Below, piece by piece: positions 38,910-48,862 of a DNA stretch of 64,000 nucleotides (positions are counted from its first letter, which is position 1; the number at the start of each line of letters is the position of its first letter). The notes under the pieces were generated by a model. It saw nothing but the letters and a program-made list of their open reading frames with translations. It did no database searches and had not been told where the DNA came from. Made by a program: the position numbers and the translations under genes. The stretch is from Shewanella algicola. GTDB lineage: Bacteria > Pseudomonadota > Gammaproteobacteria > Enterobacterales > Shewanellaceae. The stretch spans positions 62,001-126,000 of the forward strand of contig NZ_BMQI01000003.1 in NCBI RefSeq assembly GCF_014648035.1. The letters run 5' to 3'.

Positions 38910-40030
38910 AACAATTTTTCCAAAATGCGCTCATAACAATTCGCTAGGACTTCTAAATCTGACACTTTAACGCATTCATTCACTTTATGAATGGTGGCAT
39001 TGACAGGGCCAAGCTCAATGACTTGGGCGCCGGTTGGGGCAATAAAACGCCCATCAGAGGTGCCGCCAGAGGTTTGTGGGTCGGTGTCATAGCCTGTCAC
39101 TTCACGAATGGCGTCTCGGGTTGCCTCAAGCAGTGGGCCATCGCCTGTTAAAAACGGTAATCCATTAAACACCCAGTCAATATCGTAATCGAGCCCGTGA
39201 GCATCAAGAATGTTAACCACACGGGTAATTAATTCTTCAGCGGTCACTTCAGTCGAGTAACGGAAGTTAAACATCACTTTTAAATCGCCAGGGATCACAT
39301 TCGATGCACCTGTACCGCCATTGATGTTGGCAATTTGAAAACTGGTCGGTGGGAAAAATTCGTTACCATTGTCCCAATGCATTTGCGCAAGTTCTGCTAG
39401 TGCTGGCGAGGCTTTGTGAATTGGGTTGTCGGCAAGGTGAGGGTATGCCACATGACCTTGAATGCCATTAACCGTTAAGTTGCCAGTTAAGCTGCCACGA
39501 CGGCCGTTTTTAACTACATCGCCTAACTTATGGGTTGATGATGGCTCGCCCACTAATGCCCAGGTGATCTTTTCATTACGGGCTTCTAGAGTGTCGATGA
39601 CCCGCGTGGTGCCGTTAATAAATGGGCCTTCTTCATCACTGGTAATCAAATAGGTAATCGAGCCGTTATGGTCAGGATGATTTGCCACAAAACGTTCAGT
39701 CGCGATAATCATTGCCGCTAATGAACCTTTCATGTCAGCTGCGCCGCGACCATGGATATAATCATCAATGATGGTTGGCTCAAACGGTGGGGTATGCCAG
39801 CGGTTTAAATCACCTGCCGGTACCACATCGGTGTGGCCGGCAAAACAAAATACTGGTTGGCCTTTGCCGCGTCTTGCCCACATATTAGTGGTGTCTTCAA
39901 ACACCATTGGTTCAATATCAAAACCAATGGCTTCAAGGCGGTTAGCCATTAATGTTTGACAGCCCTCATCCAACGGAGTGACCGATGGACGCGAGATTAA
40001 GTCTTTTGTTAACTCAATAACTTCATTCAT
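38900..40030 (-). CDS. dapE: DapE, succinyl-diaminopimelate desuccinylase
   Basis: A 376-residue M20 metallohydrolase with zinc-site motifs [21 protein letters not shown] and EEGP, and [10 protein letters not shown] near the C-terminus. It releases LL-diaminopimelate in the lysine/peptidoglycan precursor pathway. The start ATG 40030 overlaps the TAA of the upstream gene (TAATG), which supports translational coupling. E. coli dapE is also next to yffB. Confidence 0.96.
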   Translation of the reverse strand: MNEVIELTKDLISRPSVTPLDEGCQTLMANRLEAIGFDIEPMVFEDTTNMWARRGKGQPVFCFAGHTDVVPAGDLNRWHTPPFEPTIIDDYIHGRGAADMKGSLAAMIIATERFVANHPDHNGSITYLITSDEEGPFINGTTRVIDTLEARNEKITWALVGEPSSTHKLGDVVKNGRRGSLTGNLTVNGIQGHVAYPHLADNPIHKASPALAELAQMHWDNGNEFFPPTSFQIANINGGTGASNVIPGDLKVMFNFRYSTEVTAEELITRVVNILDAHGLDYDIDWVFNGLPFLTGDGPLLEATRDAIREVTGYDTDPQTSGGTSDGRFIAPTGAQVIELGPVNATIHKVNECVKVSDLEVLANCYERILEKLLCD

Positions 40031-40371
40031 TATGCAAACCACGCTTGATATTGTTCTGGTTTAAAGCCGATAAGGATGCTGTCTTGTTTAACCAGAACAG
40101 GGCGCTTTATTAAGGTTGGATGTTGCAGCATTAAGGCAATGGCTTTGTCTTGGGTGATGTCAGATTTTTCGGCATCGGTTAATCCGCGAAAACTGGTGCT
40201 GCGTTTATTAAATAGGGCTTCCCAGCCGACAATGTCTACCCATTGTTTTACGGTATCAGCGGTTAAGCCGTCTTCACGAAAATCATGAAAGGTGAAATCA
40301 ATTTTTTCGGCTTCTAACCATTTGCGCGCCTTACGCACAGTATCGCAATTTTTAATGCCGTATAAAGTCAA
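40030..40371 (-). CDS. ArsC/Spx-family reductase (YffB-like)
   Basis: A 113-residue thioredoxin-fold protein with the single redox Cys in [16 protein letters not shown] and the C-terminal [18 protein letters not shown]. It is the YffB group found with dapE in many gammaproteobacteria. Arsenate activity is not implied by the context. It heads the dapE transcript. Confidence 0.9.
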   Translation of the reverse strand: MTLYGIKNCDTVRKARKWLEAEKIDFTFHDFREDGLTADTVKQWVDIVGWEALFNKRSTSFRGLTDAEKSDITQDKAIALMLQHPTLIKRPVLVKQDSILIGFKPEQYQAWFA

Positions 40372-40518
40372 AAGAAAACTCCCTTTTTTCGGTGAGGTAA
40401 TAAATGGGTTTAGCGACTGTTGTAGAGGCTAGGCCGTTGTTGCTAAAAATGATGCTGATATTGTGGCATTGAGTCGCAGCTTGAACAAGGTTATTGCGGG
40501 CATTTGAATAGATTTCAT

Positions 40519-40547
40519 AAAATGCAAGCCACGGGCACTTGCATTTT
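40519..40547 (-). terminator. crr terminator
   Basis: Stem AAAATGCAAG (40519-40528) / CTTGCATTTT (40538-40547), located after the crr stop with TTTT on the minus strand. Confidence 0.65.
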
Positions 40548-40586
40548 AATCTGTTAGAAAGAGTCGTTAAGGCTCAGCGTTAAACG

Positions 40587-41096
40587 CTACATTTGTACTG
40601 TAAAAATTACGTCTTTGCCCGCAACCACACTCCCTTGGGCTTTATCGAGTTGTTTAACATCTTCCATATTGGCAAGCACCACTGGGGTTAATAAGCTCTC
40701 AACATTGTCTCGTAAAAAAGCCAAGTCAAAGGACAGGATAGGCTGACCAGCTTTAACTTGTTGGCCTTCTTCGGCTAACCGTTTAAAGCCATTACCTCGT
40801 AACTCAACCGTGCCGACGCCAAAGTGCACAAATAGCTCGAGCCCTTGTGGTGACTCAATACTAAAGGCATGGTTGGTTTCAAATATTTTACCTATGGTAC
40901 CGTCGATAGGGGCAACGATAAACTCGCCCTTAGGGTCGATAGCAATCCCATCGCCCACTATTTTTTCGGCAAAAACAACATCGGGTACTTTTTCGATGGC
41001 AACAATGTCACCTGATACCGGTGCTAAAATAGCAATACCGCCAGTTAATTGCGGTTGGCCTGAAATGAGTCGTCTAATGCGGCTTAAAAATCCCAT
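40587..41096 (-). CDS. crr: EIIA-Glc of the PTS
   Basis: A 169-residue EIIA-Glc. The phosphorylation site is His91 in LFVHFGVGTVELRG and the partner His76 lies in ETNHAFSIES. It carries phosphate from HPr to sugar permeases and signals carbon status. ATG 41096 gives the family N-terminus MGFLSRIRRL; a GTG at 41108 is less likely. It is the third gene after ptsH and ptsI, with 69 bases between ptsI and crr. Confidence 0.95.
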   Translation of the reverse strand: MGFLSRIRRLISGQPQLTGGIAILAPVSGDIVAIEKVPDVVFAEKIVGDGIAIDPKGEFIVAPIDGTIGKIFETNHAFSIESPQGLELFVHFGVGTVELRGNGFKRLAEEGQQVKAGQPILSFDLAFLRDNVESLLTPVVLANMEDVKQLDKAQGSVVAGKDVIFTVQM

Positions 41097-41165
41097 AAGG
41101 AAAGGCACCTTTTATTAATATTTTTATGTGTTTAATTGTAAACAGCTCTGATAACTTTACCAGTT

Positions 41166-42881
41166 TTAATTACAATTAATAGTGTTTATAGCTGTGCGTA
41201 TTTCGTCAATGCGTTTTAGGCGCTTGACGTTTTGCGCATGAGTAACAAAATCCTGATAGCGGCCGTTAATGAGTGTGGCTTTGACTTCGAGCAGGCTTGT
41301 TGGATTAATACTGATTTCATCTAAACCCAAGCCGACTAATAAGGGTAAAACTTGCGGGTCGCTGCCCAGTTCTCCACACAAAGAGACCTTAACCTTAGCC
41401 TGTTTACAGCGGGCTATGGTCATTGAGATTAACTCAATCACTGCCGGTGATAATGCAGGATACTGTTTGGCTAAATGTGGATTGGTGCGGTCTGCGGCCA
41501 AGGTATATTGGGTTAAATCATTGGTGCCGATGCTTACAAAGTCCAGTAATGGCAACATGCTAGGTAAGTTAAACACTGCAGCAGGTGTTTCAACCACAAT
41601 ACCGTAACTGATCTCACCAAAACCTTTTTCTTGCTCAATCAATTGTGCCTTAGCTTGTTCAATTAATGCCATGGCACCTTCAAGTTCTTCAACTTGGCTC
41701 ACCATCGGGAACATTAACCTCACTTGTCCGTGATTGGCGGCACGAAGCACTGCTTTCACCTGGCTAATAAAAGTGTCTGGATGAGCCAAACTATAACGGA
41801 TCCCACGAATTCCCAGTGCGGGGTTATCTTCTGGCGATTGTTGTAAGTAAGGGATTTCTTTGTCGGCACCAATATCAAAGGTGCGTACCGACAATACTTG
41901 CCCTTGGAGGCTGTGCAATGCTTCACTATATAATTTGTATTGTTGTTGCTCATTAGGCAACGCCTTGGCATTCATCAATAAAAATTCTGTTCTAAATAAG
42001 CCTATGCCTTGCGCGCCAACGTCGGTGACATGAGATACCTCACTTAAATTGCCTACGTTGGCTAATAAAGTGATGCTGTGTCCATCCTGGGTGATGCTGG
42101 GCTTATCTTTATATGCGGTGAGAGCCTGACGGCGTTGGATTTCTTGTTGCTGCTTTTGTTGCAATTGGCTTAACAACGCTGCAGTCGGAGAGGTGTGTAG
42201 CTCACCAGAGATAGCATCTAAAATTAATGGTTCGCCGTCTTTTATGGCCTGATGGTGCTCGGAAAACTGATAATTTAACAGCGCAGGTATGCCCGCAGCG
42301 CGAGCTAAAATTGCCGTGTGACTGGTTAATCCGCCAGACTCTAACACAATGCCTTTGATGTGTTTTAGAGGCAAAATGGCAAATTCTGCCGGGGTTAAAT
42401 CATCGGCCAGCAATATGGTGTCTTCAATGAGTGTTGATAAATCCCACTGTAAATGACCATGCAAGGCACTGATGAGCCGCTTAGCTAAACAGAGAATATC
42501 GCTACTGCGATTAGCAAGATATGGGTCGTCTAGTTCAGATAATTGGGCCGCTTGCTGATTAAATATTCTATCTATCGCCACCGCCGCACACACTTTAAAT
42601 TGCTTTATGTGCTGCAGTAATGCTTGTTGTAATTCTTCATCTTCAAGCAACAAAATATCGGCATCGATAAGTTGAAAGTTTTCACATTCTTTACAAAGGT
42701 GACACTGGCAATGTTGTAAATGGCTGATGAGCAGGTCAATGGCATGGGTTAATTGTTGTTGCTGTAACTTAATTTGCTCTGCATTGAGGAGTTTAAAATC
42801 CAGCGGCGGCATTTGCGAGGTCATGGTTAATGCTTTACCAAACGCGATGCCCGGGGAAACAACAATTCCATTGAATGACAT
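41166..42881 (-). CDS. ptsI: PTS enzyme I
   Basis: A 571-residue enzyme I (E. coli: 575). The phospho-His is His188 in SGGLTSHTAILARAAGIPAL, and the C-terminal active-site Cys is in SLCGELGSDP. PEP binding features TNDLTQYTLAADR are present. It transfers phosphate from PEP to HPr in the cytoplasm. The start is 11 bases after ptsH. Confidence 0.97.
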   Translation of the reverse strand: MSFNGIVVSPGIAFGKALTMTSQMPPLDFKLLNAEQIKLQQQQLTHAIDLLISHLQHCQCHLCKECENFQLIDADILLLEDEELQQALLQHIKQFKVCAAVAIDRIFNQQAAQLSELDDPYLANRSSDILCLAKRLISALHGHLQWDLSTLIEDTILLADDLTPAEFAILPLKHIKGIVLESGGLTSHTAILARAAGIPALLNYQFSEHHQAIKDGEPLILDAISGELHTSPTAALLSQLQQKQQQEIQRRQALTAYKDKPSITQDGHSITLLANVGNLSEVSHVTDVGAQGIGLFRTEFLLMNAKALPNEQQQYKLYSEALHSLQGQVLSVRTFDIGADKEIPYLQQSPEDNPALGIRGIRYSLAHPDTFISQVKAVLRAANHGQVRLMFPMVSQVEELEGAMALIEQAKAQLIEQEKGFGEISYGIVVETPAAVFNLPSMLPLLDFVSIGTNDLTQYTLAADRTNPHLAKQYPALSPAVIELISMTIARCKQAKVKVSLCGELGSDPQVLPLLVGLGLDEISINPTSLLEVKATLINGRYQDFVTHAQNVKRLKRIDEIRTAINTINCN

Positions 42882-42892
42882 AAAGTGTCCTT

Positions 42893-43150
42893 TTAACTGA
42901 GAGTGATCAGCAATGAGGCAATTTTGTCGACTGCCGCTTGCGCTTGTTCCCCTGTGGCAAATACCGTTACAGACACACCTTGGTATAAACCTAATGTTTG
43001 TAATTTAAATAAACTTTTGGCACTGGCTTGCTTGCCATTGCACTCTACCATAACGTCACAGCTAAATGCTTTCGCTTCTTTTACTAACAACGCCGCAGGG
43101 CGAGTGTGGATACCATGCGGAGCAACAATCGTAACCGTTTTTTGATACAT
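42893..43150 (-). CDS. ptsH: HPr phosphocarrier protein
   Basis: An 85-residue HPr with the phosphate site His15 (APHGIHTRPAALLVKEA) and Ser46 in AKSLFKLQTLGL. It passes phosphate from enzyme I to EIIA-Glc. It is the first gene of the ptsH-ptsI-crr operon; its promoter lies in the 269 bases before the chemoreceptor gene. Confidence 0.97.
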   Translation of the reverse strand: MYQKTVTIVAPHGIHTRPAALLVKEAKAFSCDVMVECNGKQASAKSLFKLQTLGLYQGVSVTVFATGEQAQAAVDKIASLLITLS

Positions 43151-43360
43151 AGAGAAAATACTCGGTAATGAATGACAACTAAATACTCATTTAACGCTAT
43201 ATTTCAGGTGTTTATGATTTTTTTAATTTCATTGAGACTGCATAAATAAGGCTGAAATACTCAGGTATTCAATCTGAAGCGCCTAATATACCCTAAAGTA
43301 TGCAGGGCTAAAAGTGATGTTAAGCGCAAACCCTAGAGCAAAAAGGCATTAGATAAGTAA

Positions 43361-43391
43361 ACTAAAGCCAGCAATAACGATTGCTGGCTTT
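43361..43391 (-). terminator. Terminator after the chemoreceptor gene
   Basis: Stem AAAGCCAGCAA (43364-43374) / TTGCTGGCTTT (43381-43391), with a weak T-rich tail on the minus strand. Confidence 0.65.
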
Positions 43392-43419
43392 GGGGGTAGA
43401 GAGTGTTAAAGCGGGTGGC

Positions 43420-45023
43420 TTAAATCTTAAATTGTCCCAATGTTTGGCTCATGTCTTGACTCACCGTTTGCAATGATTGCGCAGCATGAGCATGGGTTTC
43501 ATTGGTACTGAGCGACAACTCTGTTAGCTCTGAAATAGTCGTCACATTACGATTAATGTCTTCAGTGACTAAGGCTTGCTCTTCAGTGGCGCTGGCAAGT
43601 TGTGCGGTCATATTACTGATGTTTTCAATGAGCGCTAAAATCTCAATAATGGCTTCGCTAGATTGAACGGCTTTTGATTGTAATTGTGATGACTGCTGCT
43701 GAGTATGAGTATTGCTGTCGATTACCGATTGAATTCCCTGCTGAATTTGGCCAACAATTTTATTGATTTCGTTGGTTGATGATTGTGTTCTAGTGGCTAA
43801 CGCACGTACTTCATCTGCCACTACCGCAAAGCCACGACCGTGCTCACCGGCTCGCGCCGCTTCAATGGCCGCATTTAATGCTAGCAGGTTTGTTTGGTCG
43901 GCAATACTGCCTATGACATCTAAAATACTGCCAATTCAGCAGATGATTGACTTAAGCTTACAGAGACTTGTTCAGACTGTTTGAGTTCGCTGACTAAGCT
44001 TTCAGTGTGCTCAACGGTTTGTTGCATTAACTGCTGATTTTGTTCTGCTTGATGCTTAACGTTGTTCGCACCTTGTGCTGCATCTTGGGTATTACGGGCC
44101 ATCTCTTGGCTGGTGGACAACATTTGATTAATCGCGGTTGCCACACTTTGGGTTTCGTTGTTGACTTGATTGGCGCTCTGATTTGACTGCTTAACGGTTT
44201 CAAATAAGTGTTGCGCTTCTTCGTTTAGGCTGTGTCCTAACGGTTGTAAATGCGCCACCATGTTGGCTATTTTTATCACAAATTGATTAAAGCCATCGGC
44301 AAGCTTGGTGACTTCATCATTACCGATAGTCGATAAGCGTTGGGTTAGGTCGCCTTCACCTTTGGCAATTTGCTCCATGGCATTAGTGGCGTCTTTTAAC
44401 GGTTGCGTAATAGAGTGATTGAGCAATAAAAAGAACGCAAAAATAGGCACCGAAATAAATAACATAATGATTAAGTAATCAATAATAATACCGGTCATGC
44501 TTTGGTTGACTAGATCTAAATTAGCTTGGGTAATAAAGGTCAATTGATTGGCTGGTAAATAAGCCGCTGCGGCTAATACGGTTTGCGTTTCATTGCCACC
44601 CACCTTGAGTGATAACTGTGCTTGTGTTGTTGACTGTTTCGCGCCACTGATTAATTGGCTGTATGTCTTGTCACTATTAGTGGTTAGTGCACTAATGGCT
44701 TGGCCTGCTGTACCTTTAATCGTGCTAAAAAGCACTTTGCTTTGATTATCAACCACCAGTAAATCCATATACTGACTTATTTGAATGTCTGCGACAAAGG
44801 TGAGTAAATCGTCTTGAGGTAATTGCTGCTGTTGTTGCAGTACCTTCAGCATGTTGACCATTAAGCTTGCTTGTTCAGTGACTTGTTTTTGCTGCTCATC
44901 GACTAAATGAGAGTATTGTTCTTTTACTGAAAAAGACCCGAACACCACTGTGCCAATCGCGGCTAGAATTAGCATAATAAATAAACGCTTTAATATTGTT
45001 AAACGTCTCAATAATTCAATCAT
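43420..45023 (-). pseudogene. Methyl-accepting chemotaxis protein with a one-base frameshift
   Basis: The N-terminal part (45023 to 43920) has TM1 near residues 10-30, a periplasmic ligand domain, TM2 near 185-205, a HAMP domain (KGEGDLTQRLS) and the first half of the signalling domain, then runs into TAG soon after SSAELAVF. In the next frame the sequence continues without a gap through the hairpin tip [40 protein letters not shown] (residues 43920-43760) to a stop at 43420. Adding one G to the GG at 43931-43932 restores a full receptor ([18 protein letters not shown]). It is a pseudogene, a phase-variable gene or a sequencing error. Confidence 0.85.
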
Positions 45024-45296
45024 TTACAGTCCCAAACAAAATATCCATATAAGGTGACGTGATTATAATAGATTTGGTACAAATGATAACCGCGTAACTG
45101 CATTTATGTGAGCAAAGCATAAGATTTAACATTTTTGTAGTGTGGTAGCTAAAGTAATAAAATTACAAATATATCATGCGGTTAATCACATTTTGAGCTC
45201 GTTTGGTTATTTTACATGCTAATCAATTGTTTTAATTTTGATTTTTTTGCATTTTACCCGCAAGATTAGCTTAAATAATGAAAAGGTATCCAAGCC

Positions 45297-46004
45297 ATGA
45301 CCACGAATACAGTTAACAACGACGACATTCTTTTAAAACTGTGCCATTCAGTTTCTCATGTACTTTCCAGCACCAGTGCCAGTCAGATTAGTCACGCAGG
45401 TATGGTGCAAAGTATTTCTCGTACTCGCTTAAAGCCTGATTTGGGTTGTTTTTCGATATTTGATGGCGGCTTTTCAGGTTTAGTTGTTATCAACTTTTCT
45501 GCCGACGCGGCAATTGAAATTTACCGCCGTTATATGATCAACATGGGCATGCCAGAGTCTGAATTGGCCTTTTCGCACACATCTGATGATGTGGGTAATG
45601 TCATGGGCGAGTTAATGAATCAAATTTTGGGTGACTTTATTGGCAAAATTTCAAAAGAATTGCAAACTTCAATTAGCCAAAGCCAGCCGAAAATGTTAAC
45701 GATTAATAAAGAATTAACGATATCGGTAGATACTAACCTTGATGATGCAGTGGCAAGACGGGTGTCATTTAAAACAGAAAACAACCATATTTTTTATCTT
45801 GAGTTTGCCATGGACAAAACGGAGTTTATTCGCTCAGCAGACTTTGAGGTAGATGAAGAGTTTGACCTAGATTCATTAATAGAAACTCACGGTAAAAATA
45901 CGCCCAAAAAATCAGAGTCTAAATCAGACATGTTAGGTGATCCTAATGTAAAAGGGTTAGTGGCTGATGATGCCGACGATTTATTGAGCGAGCTTGGGTT
46001 ATAA
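45297..46004 (+). CDS. DUF3334 protein with CheX-like features
   Basis: A 235-residue cytoplasmic protein assigned to DUF3334 by recall. The segment DDVGNVMGELMNQILGDFIGKI carries the ExxN pattern of CheC/CheX phosphatases, which remove phosphate from CheY. A C-terminal acidic, probably disordered tail follows. It is divergent from the chemoreceptor gene at 43420-45023, which supports a signalling role, but activity is an inference. Confidence 0.75.
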   Translation: MTTNTVNNDDILLKLCHSVSHVLSSTSASQISHAGMVQSISRTRLKPDLGCFSIFDGGFSGLVVINFSADAAIEIYRRYMINMGMPESELAFSHTSDDVGNVMGELMNQILGDFIGKISKELQTSISQSQPKMLTINKELTISVDTNLDDAVARRVSFKTENNHIFYLEFAMDKTEFIRSADFEVDEEFDLDSLIETHGKNTPKKSESKSDMLGDPNVKGLVADDADDLLSELGL

Positions 46005-46028
46005 TTTTTTGTAGTAAATAATATAAAA

Positions 46029-46066
46029 AACAGCCAAATAAAGTGATTTATCTTGGTTGTTTTTTT
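46029..46066 (+). terminator. Terminator after the DUF3334 gene
   Basis: Stem AACAGCCAA / TTGGTTGTT (one G-T pair) with inner ATAAA/TTTAT pairing, followed by a T-tract. Confidence 0.82.
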
Positions 46067-46106
46067 ATGTGGCAATGACGATGACGATTAAGGGTGATAA
46101 ATAACA

Positions 46107-47141
46107 ATGACCTCAAAAGCGACTTCTATTGATATCGCGTACCGTGCTGGTGTGTCGCAGTCGACAGTCTCGCGTGCGTTACGAAACAGCCCGTTAGTGA
46201 ACTTAGAAACGCGTCAGCGCATCCAGGCGATTGCCAAAGAGATGAATTACAAAGTTGATAAGAATGCCAGTAATTTACGTACTCAAAATAGCCTAACCTT
46301 AGCCTTGTTAATTTGTGAAGACCCCACAAATGACGATTCTATGATCAATCCGTTCTTTTTATCCATGCTCGGGTCAATTACCCGAGCAACAGCGCGCCAA
46401 GGCTATGATTTACTGGTGTCGTTTCAACAATTGTCGTCAGATTGGCACGCCGATTATGAAGACAGCAACAAAGCCGATGGCATTATTCTACTAGGCTATG
46501 GCGATTACATGGACTACGCCCATAAGCTAGAAACCTTAATTGAAAAAAACACCCACTTTGTCATTTGGGGGGCAGAGCACAACAATAAAGCTGTGCTATC
46601 AATTGGTTGCGACAACCACCAAGGTGGTTATATTGCCACTGAACACTTAATAAATTTAGGCCATAAAAAAATCGCCTTTTTAGGTGATTCATCTAGCCAT
46701 AGCCCTGAGTTTCGCGACCGTTATCTTGGCCACGTTGAAGCCTTAAACCAAGCGGATATTCAAGCTGATGAACAGTTACAGCATGATGCATTTAATACCG
46801 AAGCATCAGGTTATGAGGCTGCTAACGCGCTGCTCGACAATGGTGTGCCATTTGAAGCCATTTTTACTGCGAGTGATTTGATAGCGATTGGGGCAATTAG
46901 AGCATTAAAAAAACGTGGCGTGTTAGTACCAGAACACGTTGCTGTTGTAGGGTATGATGATATTCCAGTGGCCAGTTTTGCCAACCCTGCGCTCACCACA
47001 GTAAAACAAGATACACAGTTTGCCGGTGAGATTTTAGTTGAAAGCGTGCTGAAATTAATCCGCGGCGAAGAAGTGAGCCAACGATTACTTAAAACCAGTT
47101 TAGTGGTTCGCAGTTCATGCGGTGCTAACGTTGACGAATAA
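46107..47141 (+). CDS. LacI-family regulator, likely for the maltodextrin locus
   Basis: A 344-residue LacI/GalR regulator. The N-terminal helix-turn-helix is TSIDIAYRAGVSQSTVSRALRNSPLVNLETRQRI, followed by a periplasmic-binding-like effector domain and family motifs IGCDNHQGGYIATEHLINLGHKKIAFLG and VVGYDDIPVASFANPALTTVKQD. Its position about 1.7 kb before the starch locus suggests it is MalR-like. TACGTA-centred palindromes near 53300, 55540 and 61590 are plausible targets. Ligand unknown. Confidence 0.88.
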   Translation: MTSKATSIDIAYRAGVSQSTVSRALRNSPLVNLETRQRIQAIAKEMNYKVDKNASNLRTQNSLTLALLICEDPTNDDSMINPFFLSMLGSITRATARQGYDLLVSFQQLSSDWHADYEDSNKADGIILLGYGDYMDYAHKLETLIEKNTHFVIWGAEHNNKAVLSIGCDNHQGGYIATEHLINLGHKKIAFLGDSSSHSPEFRDRYLGHVEALNQADIQADEQLQHDAFNTEASGYEAANALLDNGVPFEAIFTASDLIAIGAIRALKKRGVLVPEHVAVVGYDDIPVASFANPALTTVKQDTQFAGEILVESVLKLIRGEEVSQRLLKTSLVVRSSCGANVDE

Positions 47142-47235
47142 GTGAGCCGTCGTTGACGATTAATAACGGCTAAGAAACACCATAAATAATAAAACAACAC
47201 ACTCTATTTTTGATTGATAAAGGATACAAGCAATT

Positions 47236-48168
47236 ATGGCAGGCGCCAGTTTATTAACCTTGTTAGATGACATTGCGACGATTTTGGATGACGTAGCAGC
47301 AATGAGTAAAGTGGCGGCGCGCAAAACAGCAGGCGTGCTAGGCGATGATTTAGCCTTAAATGCCCAGCAAGTATCTGGCGTCGCGTCTGAACGTGAATTA
47401 CCTGTGGTATATGCGGTGGCTAAAGGCTCATTTCGTAATAAATTGATTTTGGTGCCGCTGGCGCTATTAATCAGTGCTTTTATTCCCTGGGCCATTACGC
47501 CGCTGTTGATGTTTGGTGGCTTGTTTTTATGTTATGAAGGCTTTGAGAAAGTTTATCACTCGATGACGCATAAAAAGGCTGCACCTGCTGACGATGAAAC
47601 TATTGTTGCTAAAGGCAAAGCTGACATTGACGATTTGGCCGCATTTGAAAAAGACAAAATCAAAGGCGCTATTCGTACCGATTTTGTGTTGTCAGCTGAA
47701 ATTATTGCCATCAGCTTAGGTGTTGCTGCTCACATGGATTTAATGGGCCAATTTTTAACCTTATCGGTTATTGCTATTATCATGACCGTTGGCGTGTATG
47801 GTTTAGTCGCTGGTATTGTCAAAATTGACGATTTAGGTTTATACCTTGCCAAACGTAAAGCCGAAGGCTTAGGCCACAATATTGGTTTAATACTAGTCTC
47901 TGCTGCGCCTTATTTAATGAAAATACTCACCGTTGTCGGTACCATCGCCATGTTTATGGTGGGCGGCGGCATTTTAACTCACGGTATTCATGTGGTGTTT
48001 GAATGGATAGAACATGCCGCAGTGGTTGTTGAGCAAGTTAGTGTAGTGGGCGGGGTTTTAGGGCTGTTAACGCCCAGTGTGCTTAATGCCGTATTTGGTG
48101 TGGTTGCAGGTGGCTTAGCAGTGTTATTAATGAATGGCGTGATGAAATTAATACCATCAAAAAGCTAA
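47236..48168 (+). CDS. DUF808 family membrane protein (YedI-like)
   Basis: A 310-residue protein with about six membrane segments and the conserved start [21 protein letters not shown] and motif [17 protein letters not shown]. This is the DUF808/YedI family, whose function is unknown. AAGGAT gives a fair ribosome site. It follows the LacI gene on the same strand after a 94-base gap. Confidence 0.9.
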   Translation: MAGASLLTLLDDIATILDDVAAMSKVAARKTAGVLGDDLALNAQQVSGVASERELPVVYAVAKGSFRNKLILVPLALLISAFIPWAITPLLMFGGLFLCYEGFEKVYHSMTHKKAAPADDETIVAKGKADIDDLAAFEKDKIKGAIRTDFVLSAEIIAISLGVAAHMDLMGQFLTLSVIAIIMTVGVYGLVAGIVKIDDLGLYLAKRKAEGLGHNIGLILVSAAPYLMKILTVVGTIAMFMVGGGILTHGIHVVFEWIEHAAVVVEQVSVVGGVLGLLTPSVLNAVFGVVAGGLAVLLMNGVMKLIPSKS

Positions 48169-48232
48169 CGTAACTGCATTAAAGCGCTCGGTAAATCATG
48201 ATATAAATTAACGCCGTAAGCGAATGATATAA

Positions 48233-48263
48233 AAAAGAGCAAGGTCATCGACCTTGCTCTTTT
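48233..48263. terminator. Bidirectional terminator between DUF808 and DUF805 genes
   Basis: Stem AAAAGAGCAAGGTC / GACCTTGCTCTTTT around an ATC loop; T- and A-tracts serve both sides. Confidence 0.9.
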
Positions 48264-48280
48264 GTGTTTTAACGCATTAA

Positions 48281-48676
48281 TTAAAGCGCTAAATTGTCGT
48301 TATCGGTAAAGCTTGGTTGGGCTTTTGGGTTTGGACCGTATTCATTGTCATCTTTACTGTTAAAACACAGTACAACCAAAATAATTAGTGCGCCGATCAG
48401 CGGGATAAGCAATAAAAATAACCACCACCCCGAATGATCAGTATCGTGTAAGCGGCGCACACTGACCGCAATACTTGGAATTAATACTGCTAATGAATAA
48501 AGCGAGCTCAATAAACCTGCGCCGGATGTGTCACTGTACAGACCTGTACCCATATCAACTAACGTCAGTAACACACTGAAAATGCTGTTAATTAATACAA
48601 ACATCCAATATTCTTTACGACGCGCGCGACCTTTAAAATCAAAATATTGTTTTAAAACCTTTAAATACCAATCCAT
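48281..48676 (-). CDS. DUF805 family membrane protein
   Basis: A 131-residue protein with three to four membrane segments and the DUF805 pattern WYLKVLKQYFDFKGRARRKEYWMFVL and RRLHDTDHSGWWLFLLLIP. Function unknown. AAGGAC is 7 bases upstream of the ATG. It runs in the direction of the starch genes but is separated from them by a terminator. Confidence 0.88.
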   Translation of the reverse strand: MDWYLKVLKQYFDFKGRARRKEYWMFVLINSIFSVLLTLVDMGTGLYSDTSGAGLLSSLYSLAVLIPSIAVSVRRLHDTDHSGWWLFLLLIPLIGALIILVVLCFNSKDDNEYGPNPKAQPSFTDNDNLAL

Positions 48677-48763
48677 TCGTTAGTCCTTAACGTTAATTTT
48701 TATTAATATGAATCATTTTTACAAAATAGTGTTTAATTATCAATATTATATTTTGATTTGGTC

Positions 48764-48797
48764 AAAAAAAAGCCATTGCATTTAGCAACAGCTTTTT
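48764..48797 (-). terminator. Glucoamylase-gene terminator
   Basis: Stem AAAAAGC..TTGC / GCAA..GCTTTTT around ATTTA, with a seven-base T-tract on the minus strand, 66 bases after the stop. Confidence 0.75.
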
Positions 48798-48862
48798 AGT
48801 AGGGAGACGCATACTAATCATTTTAAAATAAGCGTTTACCTAATGTTAATCGTCTCAAAACG

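Noticed and set aside
47160..47495. Minus-strand frame opposite the DUF808 gene start
   Set aside because: Shadow of the DUF808 coding frame.
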